Source: Streptomyces decoyicus
GTDB taxonomy: Bacteria; Actinomycetota; Actinomycetes; Streptomycetales; Streptomycetaceae
Direction of reading: 5' to 3'
DNA: 64,000 bases
NCBI RefSeq assembly: GCF_019880305.1
Contig: NZ_CP082301.1
Span: forward strand, 248,001-312,000
Shown here: positions 41,824-50,501 of the stretch, piece after piece
Layout of the letters: every line of letters starts with the position of its first letter
Position numbering within the stretch: position 1 is the stretch's first letter
Program-made: the position numbers and the translations under genes
Notes under the pieces: generated by a model
Databases searched by the model: none
Told to the model about the DNA's origin: nothing
The model's input: only the letters and a program-made list of their open reading frames with translations

Positions 41824-41844
41824 ACTGCGATCGGTGTTCGCAGT
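41824..41844. promoter_or_regulatory. TetR operator candidate
   Basis: ACTGCGA (41824-41830) and TCGCAGT (41838-41844) form a 7-bp dyad with a 7-bp spacer, flanked by AT-rich bases, in the 70-bp divergent spacer; an operator for the adjacent TetR. Confidence 0.65.
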
Positions 41845-41879
41845 TATTAGCATAGCCGCCGGATGACGGAGAGGCGTAG

Positions 41880-42611
41880 GTGAGGGCAGTGGCCGAGGAA
41901 CCCGGGACGGTGTGGGAACGCCCCGAGCGGGGAGCGCGAGGGCCTGCGCCCGAGCGCAGCCGTGGGCAGATCACCCGAGCCGCGACCCGCCTGGCCGATG
42001 CGGACGGGCTGACGGCCGTGTCCGTACGGCAGGTGGCCAAGGAGCTGGGCACCGGCCCCGCGTCCCTCTACCGGTATGTCGCCGGCCGTGACGATCTGGT
42101 GGATCTCATGGTGGACGCCGCGACCGGCGGGATCGACCTCACCGTGGCCTTGACCGGGGATCCGGTGACGGACCTGGTGGCGTTGGCCTCCCGTACCCAG
42201 CAGGCCCATTTCCGGCACCCCTGGCTGCTGGAGGTGACGCCGGAGGCGATGCGGGTGGGCCCGTGCGGCCTGGACTACCTCGAATACGCCCTCGGGGCCC
42301 TGGCTCCGGTGCGGATGACTGGCCAGGCCAAGCTGGAGGCCGTCGCCGTACTGAGCGCGCTGGTCGCGATGCTCTCCCGGGCGGCGCTGCACAGCCGCAG
42401 GGCACCCACTGCCCGTCAGGCGGCACAGGCCGCCTACCTCACGAAGGCGGCCCGGCAGGGCGCGCATCCGCTGCTCGCGGAGGCGCTGGCCGGGCAAGCG
42501 GCGGCAGACCCGGCGCAGGATGCCGAGGCCCTGTCCGAGTGGGTGGTCCGCCGGGTGCTGGCGGGCCTGCTCGCCCCCGATGCGGGGGCGCCGTCGCCGC
42601 TGCCGGAGTAA
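41880..42611 (+). CDS. TetR-family transcriptional regulator (TetR_C class)
   Basis: A 243-residue repressor. The HTH is ITRAATRLADADGLTAVSVRQ and VAKELGTGPASLYRYVAGRDDLVDLMV, with the TetR signature phenylalanine/tyrosine motif LYRYV. The C-terminal ligand-binding domain is the VATRLVALAS to QAKLEAVAVLSALVAML helix bundle. Divergent from the hydrolase gene across a dyad operator. It is convergent with the DeoR gene, 52 bp away. It probably senses the hydrolase substrate. Confidence 0.87.
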   Translation: MRAVAEEPGTVWERPERGARGPAPERSRGQITRAATRLADADGLTAVSVRQVAKELGTGPASLYRYVAGRDDLVDLMVDAATGGIDLTVALTGDPVTDLVALASRTQQAHFRHPWLLEVTPEAMRVGPCGLDYLEYALGALAPVRMTGQAKLEAVAVLSALVAMLSRAALHSRRAPTARQAAQAAYLTKAARQGAHPLLAEALAGQAAADPAQDAEALSEWVVRRVLAGLLAPDAGAPSPLPE

Positions 42612-42663
42612 GCCTCGGGGCAGCGCCCGGCGCACTCCGGCGGGACGGCGCCGCGGCGAGCCG

Positions 42664-43452
42664 TCAGGCGTCGACCACGTCGACGGTCACGCCCCTGCGC
42701 CGCAGTTCGGCCAGCTCCTCGGCCGGCGCGCCGCGGTCGGTGACGACCCGGTCGTAGCGGGCGATGTCGCTGTAGGCGTGGGTGGCGGTCTTGCCGAACT
42801 TGGTGTGGTCCACCAGCAGCAGCGACCGCTGGGCGCAGTCCAGCACGGCTTCCTTGATCTCGGCGTAGTCGCGGATCGGATGGAAGAGCCGGCCGCCGAG
42901 GACGGACACCGCCGACATCACGGCGAGGTCGGCGTGGATACGGCCGAGGGCGCGCAGCACGTCGGGGCCGACACAGGAGCCGAACTCGCCCCGGTAGCGG
43001 CCGCCGAGGAGGGTGACATCGGCCCCCGGTGTCTCGTCGAACAGCCGGGCCACACCGAGGGAGTTGGTGACCACGGTGACCGCTTCGGTCCGCGCGATGA
43101 GGGCCGCGAGGGGGAAGACCGTGGTCGAGTCGTCCAGCACGACGGTGCTGCCGGGGCGGATCTCGTCGGCGACGGCGGCACACAGCGCCTCCTTCACCGC
43201 GCGGTTCACGCCGATCCGGAAGCGGGTGGCGGTCTCCATGGTGAGGGACGGGAACGGCGCGGCGCGGCCGCGTTCCTTGCGCAGCAGCCGGCGTTCGGCG
43301 AGCTGGTCCAGATCGCGGTGCATGGTCGCGAGGCTGACCCCGAAGCGTCTGGCGAGGTCGTCGATGCGCACTTCTCCGTGCTCGACGACATGCGCCAGTA
43401 CGTCCTGCCGTCGCCGGTCGACCTCGGCCAGCGACGACCGTGTGGAAGCCAT
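42664..43452 (-). CDS. DeoR-family transcriptional regulator (sugar/polyol type)
   Basis: A 262-residue regulator. The N-terminal HTH RRQDVLAHVVEHGEVRIDDLARRFGVSLATMHRDLDQL is the DeoR signature; the C-terminal sugar-phosphate isomerase-like sensor domain contains STVVLDDSTTVFPLAALI, TNSLGVARL and LLVDHTKFGK. It senses a phosphorylated sugar or sugar-like compound. It lies beside a polyol dehydrogenase gene and a polyol permease gene and is the likely controller of both, probably as repressor. The ATG at 43452 was chosen over longer forms that run through the neighbouring dehydrogenase. Confidence 0.88.
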   Translation of the reverse strand: MASTRSSLAEVDRRRQDVLAHVVEHGEVRIDDLARRFGVSLATMHRDLDQLAERRLLRKERGRAAPFPSLTMETATRFRIGVNRAVKEALCAAVADEIRPGSTVVLDDSTTVFPLAALIARTEAVTVVTNSLGVARLFDETPGADVTLLGGRYRGEFGSCVGPDVLRALGRIHADLAVMSAVSVLGGRLFHPIRDYAEIKEAVLDCAQRSLLLVDHTKFGKTATHAYSDIARYDRVVTDRGAPAEELAELRRRGVTVDVVDA

Positions 43453-43490
43453 CGGGGCCGCCCCTTTCCGGTCGGACAGCGGCGGCGCGC

Positions 43491-44531
43491 CTACCGCTGC
43501 GGGTAGATGACGGCCTTCACGGCAGTCGCGTCGTGGGTGGCGACGGTCAGTGCGCTCTCGGCCTCGGCAAGACCGTAACCGTGCGAGACCAGGGAGTCGA
43601 GCCGGACCGTTCCCGACTCCACCAGGGCCGTCGCGGCGGGCCAGGTATGGGCGTAGCGGAAGGTACCGGTGACTTCCAGCTCGTAGTTCTGCACCCGGCT
43701 CACGGGCAGGGGCACCTCGGCGCCGCCCATGCCGATGAGCACCACCCGGCCGGCCCGGCCCACGGTACGGATCGCCTCGCTGCTCACCGCGGGAACGCCG
43801 GAGCACTCCAGCAGGACGGTGGGCGTGTAGTCCGCCGCGGACAGCGGGGTGCGGGAGACGTCGACGGCGGTGGCGCCGGTGGCCCGGGCGAGGTCGAGGC
43901 GGTGCGGGAGCACGTCGGTGACCAGCACCTCCCGTGCGCCGTAGGCCCGTGCGGTCTGGGCGGCGACCAGGCCGATGGGCCCGGCGCCGGTGATCAGAAC
44001 GCGGTCACCGGGGGCGACGCGGGCCTTGCGGCAGGCCCAGACCGCCACGGACAGCGGTTCCAGCAGCGCGGCCTCCTCGACGGTGAGGGAATCGGGGACC
44101 TCGTGGGCGAAGTCCTGGTGCACGGCCAGGTATTCGCAGAAGGCGCCGTCGACCGGCGGCGTGGCGAGGAAGCGCATGTCCGGGCACAGGTTGTAGCGGC
44201 CCGGACGGCATTCGCCGCAGCTGCCGCAGGGCGTGCCGGGTTCGATGGAGACGCGCCGGCCCATCCGGCGCGCGTCGGCCCCCGGCCCGCAGGCGACCAC
44301 CGTGCCGGCCGCCTCGTGCCCCAGCACGAGCGGCTCCCGTACGACGAAGTCGCCGATGCGCCCGTGCCGGTAGTAGTGCACATCCGAGCCGCAGGTCCCG
44401 ACCGCCTCGACACGGACCAGGACCTCCCCCGGGCCGGGGGCGGGCACGGGGCGTTCTTCGATGCTCAGCTGCCCGGGTCCGTGCAGTACGGCGGCACGCA
44501 TGGTGGCGGGAATCCCGGATGTGACGGTCAT
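43491..44531 (-). CDS. Zinc-dependent medium-chain dehydrogenase (polyol / L-iditol 2-dehydrogenase type)
   Basis: A 346-residue MDR enzyme. Catalytic zinc ligands are Cys in AVGTCGSDVHYY and His-Glu in GHEAAGTV; the structural zinc lobe has EPGTPCGSCGECRPGRYNLCP (four Cys); VLITGAGPIGLVAAQTARAYG is the NAD-binding fold. GTCGSDVHYY is typical of sorbitol and xylitol dehydrogenases. It probably oxidises a polyol to a ketose. Divergent from the polyol permease gene and just upstream of the DeoR gene (38 bp). Confidence 0.9.
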   Translation of the reverse strand: MTVTSGIPATMRAAVLHGPGQLSIEERPVPAPGPGEVLVRVEAVGTCGSDVHYYRHGRIGDFVVREPLVLGHEAAGTVVACGPGADARRMGRRVSIEPGTPCGSCGECRPGRYNLCPDMRFLATPPVDGAFCEYLAVHQDFAHEVPDSLTVEEAALLEPLSVAVWACRKARVAPGDRVLITGAGPIGLVAAQTARAYGAREVLVTDVLPHRLDLARATGATAVDVSRTPLSAADYTPTVLLECSGVPAVSSEAIRTVGRAGRVVLIGMGGAEVPLPVSRVQNYELEVTGTFRYAHTWPAATALVESGTVRLDSLVSHGYGLAEAESALTVATHDATAVKAVIYPQR

Positions 44532-44652
44532 GGCGGGCTCACGGCTCTCTCGGGGGCGGGGATGGGGCGGGGCGTGGCGCGATCCGGCTCCGGACCGGTG
44601 CGCGCCCCTTGTTTTTCAGCACGGTACCGCTTCTTTTTTTATCAGAGGAGTC

Positions 44653-44673
44653 TTGACTTCGCACAAAATGCGA
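44653..44673 (+). promoter_or_regulatory. Promoter and operator dyad before the polyol permease gene
   Basis: TTGACT (44653-44658) is a -35-like hexamer, followed directly by the dyad TCGCA-CAAAA-TGCGA (44659-44673). The CAAAA centre resembles DeoR-type targets. The AT-rich divergent spacer 44600-44680 is the control region of both the dehydrogenase and permease genes. Confidence 0.5.
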
Positions 44674-44768
44674 GAAGACTTTGCGCGGACTCACCGCCGG
44701 CCGACGTCTGTGCGGATGCGTCCCTCCCCCTTGCTCACCCGGTTCAAGATCAGCCCTTTGGAGAGTCC

Positions 44769-46112
44769 ATGCGCAGCTCCGCTCACCCCCGACCGGCGCG
44801 CACACCGGTCACCGGTCCCCCGCCGACCGGCCGCTCGCGCTCCGCCCGTCTGGGCATACCTCCGGCTCTGACCTGGGGCTTCGTGGGAGTCCTGCTGTTC
44901 ATGACCGGCGACGGCGTGGAGACCGGCTTCTTCTCGAAGTATCTGGCCGACCATGGTCTGGCCAAGGCTGACGCGGCGGTGATCATCGCGGTCTACGGCA
45001 TCACGGTCGCCGTCGGCGCCTGGCTCTCGGGAGCCCTCTCGGACCTGTGGGGGCCGCGGCGGGTCATGACGGCGGGCTTCGCCATCTGGCTCGTCTTCCA
45101 AGTGCTCATGCTGACCGTGGCACTGCCGGCCATGAACTATTGGCTGCTGCTGCTCCTCTATGGACTGCGCGGGTTCGGGTACCCCTTGTTCGCCTACGGG
45201 TTCCTGGTGTGGGTCACCGCGGCGACGCCGCCGCATCGGCTGGGTACGGCGGTCGGCTGGTACTGGTTCGCCTTCACCGGCGGCCTGCCCACCCTCGGCT
45301 CGCTGGTCGCCGGCACCACGATCCCGCTGGTCGGCTCCTACGACACCCTCTGGATCGCCCTCGGCCTGGTGGCACTCGGCGGCCTGCTCGCCCTGCTGCT
45401 GGTGCGCGAGCCCACCGGCCGGACCGGACTCGCTCCGGACGGCGGGCGTGCGCTGGCCACGCTGGCGGGCAGCATCTCGATCATGCGGCGGCGCCCGCGG
45501 GTGGCGGTCGGCGCCGCGGTGCGCGTCTTCAGCACCGGTTCGCAGTTCGGTTTCCTGGTCTGTCTGCCGTTCTTCTTCACCGAGACGGTCGGCTTCAGCA
45601 CCTCGGCCTGGCTGCGTCTGCTCAGCGTGATGTTCGCCGCGAACATCTTCGCCAACCTGTTCTTCGGCGCCGTCGGCGACCGCCTCGGATGGCAGCGCAC
45701 GATGACCTGGTTCGGTGCCGTGGCCTGCGCCGTGACCTGTCTGGCGCTCTACTACGTACCGGTCGTGGCGGGCCCGCACTTCGGCGCGGCGGCGGCGGCC
45801 GCCGCGCTCTACGGCATCGCCCTCGCCGGCTACGTACCGATCTCGGCCCTGGTCCCCGCGCTGGCGCCACGGCACAAGGGGCAGGCCATGTCCGCCCTCA
45901 ACCTGGGCGCCGGAGCGAGCACCTTCGCGGGCCCGGCCATCGTCGCCATTGCCCTGGGCCCGGTCGGCGTCGAGGGCATCGTGTGGGTCTTCGCCGCCCT
46001 GCACCTCGCCACCGCCGTCGCCATCCGCTTCCTCGAACCCGACCCGGAGTTCACCTCGCCCGGCGCCTCACCGGCCGTCGATCACGCGGACCTTCCCGCC
46101 GGGCGCCACTGA
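44769..46112 (+). CDS. MFS polyol permease (RbtT/DalT/CsbX type)
   Basis: A 447-residue MFS protein with about 12 helices. The N-terminal MTGDGVETGFFSKYLADHG motif and RGFGYPLFAYGFLVWV are characteristic of the ribitol/arabitol/glucitol permease group. It imports a polyol for the divergent dehydrogenase. The ATG at 44769 has GGAGAG upstream. The first 28 residues are Pro/Arg-rich and may be a cytosolic tail. Convergent with the TTC38-like gene, 22 bp away. Confidence 0.88.
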   Translation: MRSSAHPRPARTPVTGPPPTGRSRSARLGIPPALTWGFVGVLLFMTGDGVETGFFSKYLADHGLAKADAAVIIAVYGITVAVGAWLSGALSDLWGPRRVMTAGFAIWLVFQVLMLTVALPAMNYWLLLLLYGLRGFGYPLFAYGFLVWVTAATPPHRLGTAVGWYWFAFTGGLPTLGSLVAGTTIPLVGSYDTLWIALGLVALGGLLALLLVREPTGRTGLAPDGGRALATLAGSISIMRRRPRVAVGAAVRVFSTGSQFGFLVCLPFFFTETVGFSTSAWLRLLSVMFAANIFANLFFGAVGDRLGWQRTMTWFGAVACAVTCLALYYVPVVAGPHFGAAAAAAALYGIALAGYVPISALVPALAPRHKGQAMSALNLGAGASTFAGPAIVAIALGPVGVEGIVWVFAALHLATAVAIRFLEPDPEFTSPGASPAVDHADLPAGRH

Positions 46113-46134
46113 AAGGACCGCTCACCAGGACCAC

Positions 46135-47529
46135 TCACACCGACGCCTGTGCGGCGGCGCGTTCGCGGGCCGCCGCGGCGCGGGCCGGGTCGCCGTGCCG
46201 TTCCTCGAGCCGGGACATGGCCGACCAGTTGTACGGGCAGACCGGGCGCAGCTGGATACGCTCGCTGAGCAGCGTCCGCGCCAGGTCGGCGCGGTCCGCG
46301 CGGATGGCCGCTTCCACGAGCGTCCGCTGGATCGCGTCCCGCTGGGCGTGACTGCCGCCGAAGCTGTGCAGGCGGTGGCGGACCGGCAGCAGCAGATCGA
46401 CGGCCCGGCCGTAGTCCTGCTGTCCGTAGGCGATCAGTGCGCGGCATACGGGCAGCCCGATCTCTGCCGTCATTCCGTGGTTGGACACGCCGGGCTCCGC
46501 CGCCACCCAGCCTTCCCGGTCCCGGACCAGGCGCTGTGCCTGGGCGACGCGACCTGCCCCGACATAGGCCATGACCGCATGTGCGTCGTTGAAGGCGTAG
46601 TGCGGGCCGTCCTGGCGGCTCTCCCAGGCGTCGGCGAGCCTGGCCCACCGTGCGCTCTGTTCGTCCTCTGCCAGATACAGCCGCCACAACAGGGCCGCGG
46701 CGTCCAGCAGTTCCATCGCCACCCCCGCCGAACCCTCGTGATGAAGCGCGGAGTCATAGATCTCCAGCACCCCGGCGACGTCTCCCAGCTCCAGTGTGTA
46801 GAGGGCGTAGTGCCACCAGTTGTGCACGGTGAGCAGGCTGCCGTGGGCCCAGTCGTCCGTACGGGCGTCGAGAAAGCGGATCCCGTCCGTGAAGCGTCCC
46901 CGCATCTCGTAGGTGTGCACCACGCCGTGGATGCCCCATACGTCGCCGGGATGCTGCCCAAGGGCCGCCAGGCCGACCTCCTCCGCCCGTTCGTAATGGC
47001 CCGACTCCTCCAGGCCGAACGCATACATGCCGAGCAGTGGACCGTGGTGCGGGTCGTCCTCGTCCCAGGCGTGCAGTGCTCCGCCGACGCGGTCCCGGAG
47101 GCGCTGGGCGTCCCCGGTGAGGAAGTCGTGCTGATGCCCTGCGAAGAGCGCCAGCGCATCGCGCGGAAAGGCGATGGTGAGGTCACCGAGGATGCGGCCG
47201 GCGCCATGGAGGTCGCCGTCCAGCCATGCCGTTGCGGCGGAGAGATGCATACGTTCCCGGGGTGTCAGCCCGTCGGCGTCCAGGGCGGAACGGAAGCAGA
47301 CGAAGTGCTCCCGGGCCTCGGCCGCATCCTTCTCCTCCGTTCCCAGCACCCCCAGATAAGCGACCAGCGTCTGGCCCATCACCGACCGCGGCGAGGCCGC
47401 CAGTACGGACTGTGCGGTCTCTGCGACCTGGGGCCGGAAGAACAGCAGGTCGTCCAGAGCCTGTTCGTAGTGGGTAAGGGCCTCGGCGCCGGTTCCGCTC
47501 ATCAGGTGACCGTGGCGGTCCGCTGTCAT
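46135..47529 (-). CDS. TTC38-like tetratricopeptide repeat protein
   Basis: A 464-residue all-helical repeat protein matching the TTC38 (tetratricopeptide repeat 38) family seen in bacteria and eukaryotes: EALTHYEQALDDLLFFRP, RERMHLSAATAWLDGDLHGA, GMYAFGLEESGHYERAEEVG, WGIHGVVHTYEMRGRFTDGI and HNWWHYALYTLELGD. The WGIHGVVHTYEM and HNWWH segments are conserved and histidine-rich. Function of the family is not known; it may bind metals or cofactors. Single gene, ATG 47529 with GCAGGAG upstream. Confidence 0.8.
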   Translation of the reverse strand: MTADRHGHLMSGTGAEALTHYEQALDDLLFFRPQVAETAQSVLAASPRSVMGQTLVAYLGVLGTEEKDAAEAREHFVCFRSALDADGLTPRERMHLSAATAWLDGDLHGAGRILGDLTIAFPRDALALFAGHQHDFLTGDAQRLRDRVGGALHAWDEDDPHHGPLLGMYAFGLEESGHYERAEEVGLAALGQHPGDVWGIHGVVHTYEMRGRFTDGIRFLDARTDDWAHGSLLTVHNWWHYALYTLELGDVAGVLEIYDSALHHEGSAGVAMELLDAAALLWRLYLAEDEQSARWARLADAWESRQDGPHYAFNDAHAVMAYVGAGRVAQAQRLVRDREGWVAAEPGVSNHGMTAEIGLPVCRALIAYGQQDYGRAVDLLLPVRHRLHSFGGSHAQRDAIQRTLVEAAIRADRADLARTLLSERIQLRPVCPYNWSAMSRLEERHGDPARAAAARERAAAQASV

Positions 47530-47756
47530 GGGTGACTCCTGCCGCGTGCGTAGGGGGTTCGGAGACCGTCCCGCATCCGGGAACCGGGCGCGCAGCCGGT
47601 GTTCGCGCCTTCGGTCCCCGATGCCGGGCCGACACCTGCCGTCGGCAGCTCCATGTCTACCCGCTCTGTGGCAAAAGCCGCGACGGCCTGCGGCCGTGCG
47701 CGGAAGCCTGGAGGCAGAGCTGATGCCCGGCATTTCTGACACGTTTCCGAGATCGC

Positions 47757-47796
47757 AGCAAAGGGGTGCCACTCGATCGAGTGGCACCCCTTTGCT
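47757..47796. terminator. Perfect 40-bp palindrome (20-bp stem, no spacer)
   Basis: The 40 bases from 47757 to 47796 are perfectly self-complementary around the ATCGAT centre, with AGCAAAGGGGTGCC as the left shoulder and GGCACCCCTTTGCT as the right. It lies between the aldo/keto reductase 3' end and the TTC38-like promoter. A terminator of the reductase is likeliest; a protein-binding or cruciform site is possible. Confidence 0.7.
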
Positions 47797-47884
47797 GTCT
47801 CTCGCGCGGCAGGCGACCGGCGCGATCCTCGTCGAGGCCGAGGCCGAGGCTGTCGGCGGCAGCGACGGTGCGTGAAAGACAGTC

Positions 47885-47985
47885 ACATCACCGCGTCGGT
47901 CTGCAGCGGACCTGCGGTGCCCCGCAGTTCACCGACGCGGACCGCCTCCTCGTCGGCGAGGTGGACGGTAGTGCTGCCCTCGGCT
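47885..47985 (-). pseudogene. Possible decayed 3' fragment
   Basis: On the minus strand, after the reductase stop, a short frame (…STTVHLADEEAVRVGELRG, then TAGPLQTDAVM, stop) has the third-position GC of a gene but begins behind a stop codon, without a start. It looks like the tail of a lost gene; the rest of 47530-47997 shows none. Confidence 0.3.
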
Positions 47986-47997
47986 CTCGATCAGGTC

Positions 47998-49062
47998 TCA
48001 GCGGCGGGTTTCGACCTTCAGGTCGCCGTGGGTCACCGCGCGCATCCTGTCGCCGGCGAGCATGCCGTGCGGGAAGCCGAGCTCGATCACGCCGGCCGCG
48101 TCGAGGCGGGCCAGTTGGGAGGCCGTGAAGTCCACCTCCAGGGCGCCCAGATTGTCCTCCAGCTGTGCGAGAGTGCGGGCGCCGATGAGCGATGCCGTCA
48201 CACCCGGTTTCTGCAGGGTCCAGGCCAGCCCGACCTGGGCGGTGGTGCGGCCCAGCTCCGTGGCGACCTCCTTCACGACATCGGCGATGTCCAAGTTGCG
48301 TTCGGTGAGCCCGCCGTTGGCGATGTTGAAATTCCTACGGGTGCCGTCGTCGACCGCGGCGTTCGTCGCGGTCAGGTCGTCGCGGCTGTACTTGCCGGTG
48401 AGCACCCCGCCGGCCAGGGGCGAGTACGGCACCACGCCCAACCCCACCTCGCGTGCCATGGGGATCAGGTCACGTTCGCCGGTACGCTCGATCAGGTTGT
48501 ATTCGATCTGCAGCGCGACCAGCGGCGACCAGCCGCGCAGGTCGGCGATCGCCTGCATGCGTGACACCTGCCAGGCCGGAACGTTGGACATCGCCACGTA
48601 CAAGACCTTCCCCTGCCGGACCAGATCGTCCATGCCGCGCAGGATCTCCTCGACCGGCGTCGTGAAATCCCACACGTGCAGGTAGAGCAGATCGATGTAG
48701 TCCGTATTCAGCTGTCGCAGACTGGCGTCCACCGAGGCGAACAGGCTCTTGCGGTGCGGGCCCCCGGAATTCGGATCGCCGGGCCGGCGCAGCGTCGCGT
48801 ATTTCGTTGCCAGCACCAGGCTTTCGCGGTTGTCGCGGGTGAATTCGCCCAGCAGGCACTCGGATCTGCCATGGGTGTAGGTGCTGGCGGTGTCGATGAA
48901 GTTGCCGCCGCGCTCGACGTAGAGGTCGAACAGCTTGCGCGCCTCGTCCCGCTCGGCGCCCCAGCCCCAATCGGTGCCGAAGGTCGCCGCGCCCAGGGCC
49001 AGCGGTGAGACACGCAGCCCGGAGCGGCCCAGCAGCCGGTAGGTGTCGAGGGTGAGCGACAT
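47998..49062 (-). CDS. Aldo/keto reductase
   Basis: A 354-residue AKR of the Tas-like group. RLLGRSGLRVSPLALGAATFG opens the barrel; the catalytic tetrad is visible as Asp and Tyr in NFIDTASTYTHGRSE, Lys in VLATKYA and His in LYLHVWD; GARTLAQLEDNLGALEV closes the NADP site. It reduces aldehydes or ketones with NADPH. It is divergent from a MmyB-type regulator gene, which is its probable controller. Confidence 0.9.
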   Translation of the reverse strand: MSLTLDTYRLLGRSGLRVSPLALGAATFGTDWGWGAERDEARKLFDLYVERGGNFIDTASTYTHGRSECLLGEFTRDNRESLVLATKYATLRRPGDPNSGGPHRKSLFASVDASLRQLNTDYIDLLYLHVWDFTTPVEEILRGMDDLVRQGKVLYVAMSNVPAWQVSRMQAIADLRGWSPLVALQIEYNLIERTGERDLIPMAREVGLGVVPYSPLAGGVLTGKYSRDDLTATNAAVDDGTRRNFNIANGGLTERNLDIADVVKEVATELGRTTAQVGLAWTLQKPGVTASLIGARTLAQLEDNLGALEVDFTASQLARLDAAGVIELGFPHGMLAGDRMRAVTHGDLKVETRR

Positions 49063-49179
49063 CGTGTCCTCCTGTGCTTGTGATCTGTTGTCGAAAACAA
49101 CTCTGGGACCGCCGCCTGCCGGGGATAAGGGAGAGAAGTTCCTGGGAATGCCAGTCCTACCCTGGCTGTTGGATCGCAC

Positions 49180-50013
49180 ATGATGCCCCGCACCGTGGAC
49201 ACGACACAGGAGTTGGCCGCGTTCCTGCGGGCCCGGCGCGAACGCCTGGATCCCCACGATTTCGGTCTGCCGTCGCGTCGGCAGGCCCGGCGGACGCCGG
49301 GATTGCGCCGCGAAGAGGTCGCCGAACTGGCCGGGGTCAGCATCGACTACATCGTGCGGCTGGAACAGGGCCGCGGGCTGCGGCCGTCAGCGAACGTGGT
49401 GGAGGCGCTGGCCCGGGCGCTGCGCCTGGCCCCCGACGAGCGTGCCTACCTCTTCAACCTGGCCCAGCAGCGCCCCCGCACCGCCGACAAGCCCGCCACC
49501 ACTGCTGCGCCGCCGCTGGCCGGGCTGGTCGCCGACCTGGCGCCGCTGCCGGCCATGCTGATGAACCACCGCTACGACATCCTGGCCTGGAACCGCGAAA
49601 TGGCGAGGCTGCTCCTGGATTTCGACACCCTGCCGTCGTCGCAGCGCAATGCGATGTGGCTGTGCCTGATGCATCCGGAGATGCGTGAGTTCTATGCCGA
49701 CCGCGAACGCGTCGTGCGGGAGGGGATCGCCCACCTGCGCGCTGCGTGGGCCGCGCATCCGGAGGATCAGGCGTTGACCGACCTCATCACCGAATGCACC
49801 ACTCGTGACGAGGAATTCGCGCGATGGTGGGCCGAGCGGGACATCAAGGTCAACGGCCGCGGGCGCAAGGTGATGCGGCATCCTGACGTCGGTGTGATCG
49901 CAGTGCATTTCGAAGTGCTGATGCCACTTCAAGATCCGGACCAGCGGTTGGTGATCTACCGCGCGGCGGACGATGAGAGCCGGTCGGCATTGGACCGGTT
50001 GTGCGCACGGTGA
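49180..50013 (+). CDS. XRE-family regulator with MmyB-like ligand-binding domain
   Basis: A 277-residue regulator. The N-terminal HTH contains RRTPGLRREEVAELAGVSIDYIVRLEQGRGLRPS, the typical MmyB-associated XRE motif; the C-terminal domain (LAGLVADLAPLPAMLMNHRYDILAWNREM, then FARWW) resembles MmyB, which binds a fatty-acid-like ligand in a PAS-like fold. Such regulators usually control an adjacent divergent short-chain dehydrogenase or reductase gene; here it is the AKR. ATG at 49180 or 49183. Confidence 0.88.
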   Translation: MMPRTVDTTQELAAFLRARRERLDPHDFGLPSRRQARRTPGLRREEVAELAGVSIDYIVRLEQGRGLRPSANVVEALARALRLAPDERAYLFNLAQQRPRTADKPATTAAPPLAGLVADLAPLPAMLMNHRYDILAWNREMARLLLDFDTLPSSQRNAMWLCLMHPEMREFYADRERVVREGIAHLRAAWAAHPEDQALTDLITECTTRDEEFARWWAERDIKVNGRGRKVMRHPDVGVIAVHFEVLMPLQDPDQRLVIYRAADDESRSALDRLCAR

Positions 50014-50501
50014 GGTCGAACCGTCCCTTCTCGAAGGGCCCGAACTGACCCGTCGCAGCGGCCGGAGTTCGAGGAGATCCGGGAGACCGCTCGCCGGCAG
50101 GTCGCCGCCCGGCTGTCACGACTCCAGAAGCGGGCGTGAGGAAATGCCACCCGTCCTGAGACACGAGCCGCCCGGCGGATGAGACAGCCCGAGCACCCGC
50201 TGGGCAGTGCAACGCCCCGTGCTACGAGCCGCGAGGCCCCACCCTTCCGCCCCCACTCCCGGACCACCGTGGAAACGTCCGCTTCATCTGGGAAGACGTT
50301 GCGGGAAACACAGGCTCCCTAATGTCCCGCCATGGACACAGGACCCGATCGGGTGGTCCGGCACCACACCGTACGAGCCCGGTCCCCCTCGTGCGCATCA
50401 CCGCACTCCCGCTTGCCCCCCGCCCGCGCGCGTGACTCGGCCGCCCCTGCCGTGGGCGCGGACGGGCGTCGCATTCCCACTGCCCCCTCAGGAGGTCCGG
50501 C
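50014..50501. other. 490-bp spacer with a possible 3' gene fragment
   Basis: The stretch 50044-50139 on the plus strand, in frame (DPSQRPEFEEIRETARRQV, then AARLSRLQKRA, stop), looks like the end of a decayed gene. The rest, up to the NCS1 permease start at 50502, shows only the permease's promoter region; GGAGGT precedes its ATG. No other feature was seen. Confidence 0.35.

Noticed and set aside
43440..44768. Long N-terminal extension of the polyol permease frame over the dehydrogenase
   Set aside because: It is an antisense shadow; the permease family N-terminus and a ribosome-binding site place the start at 44769.
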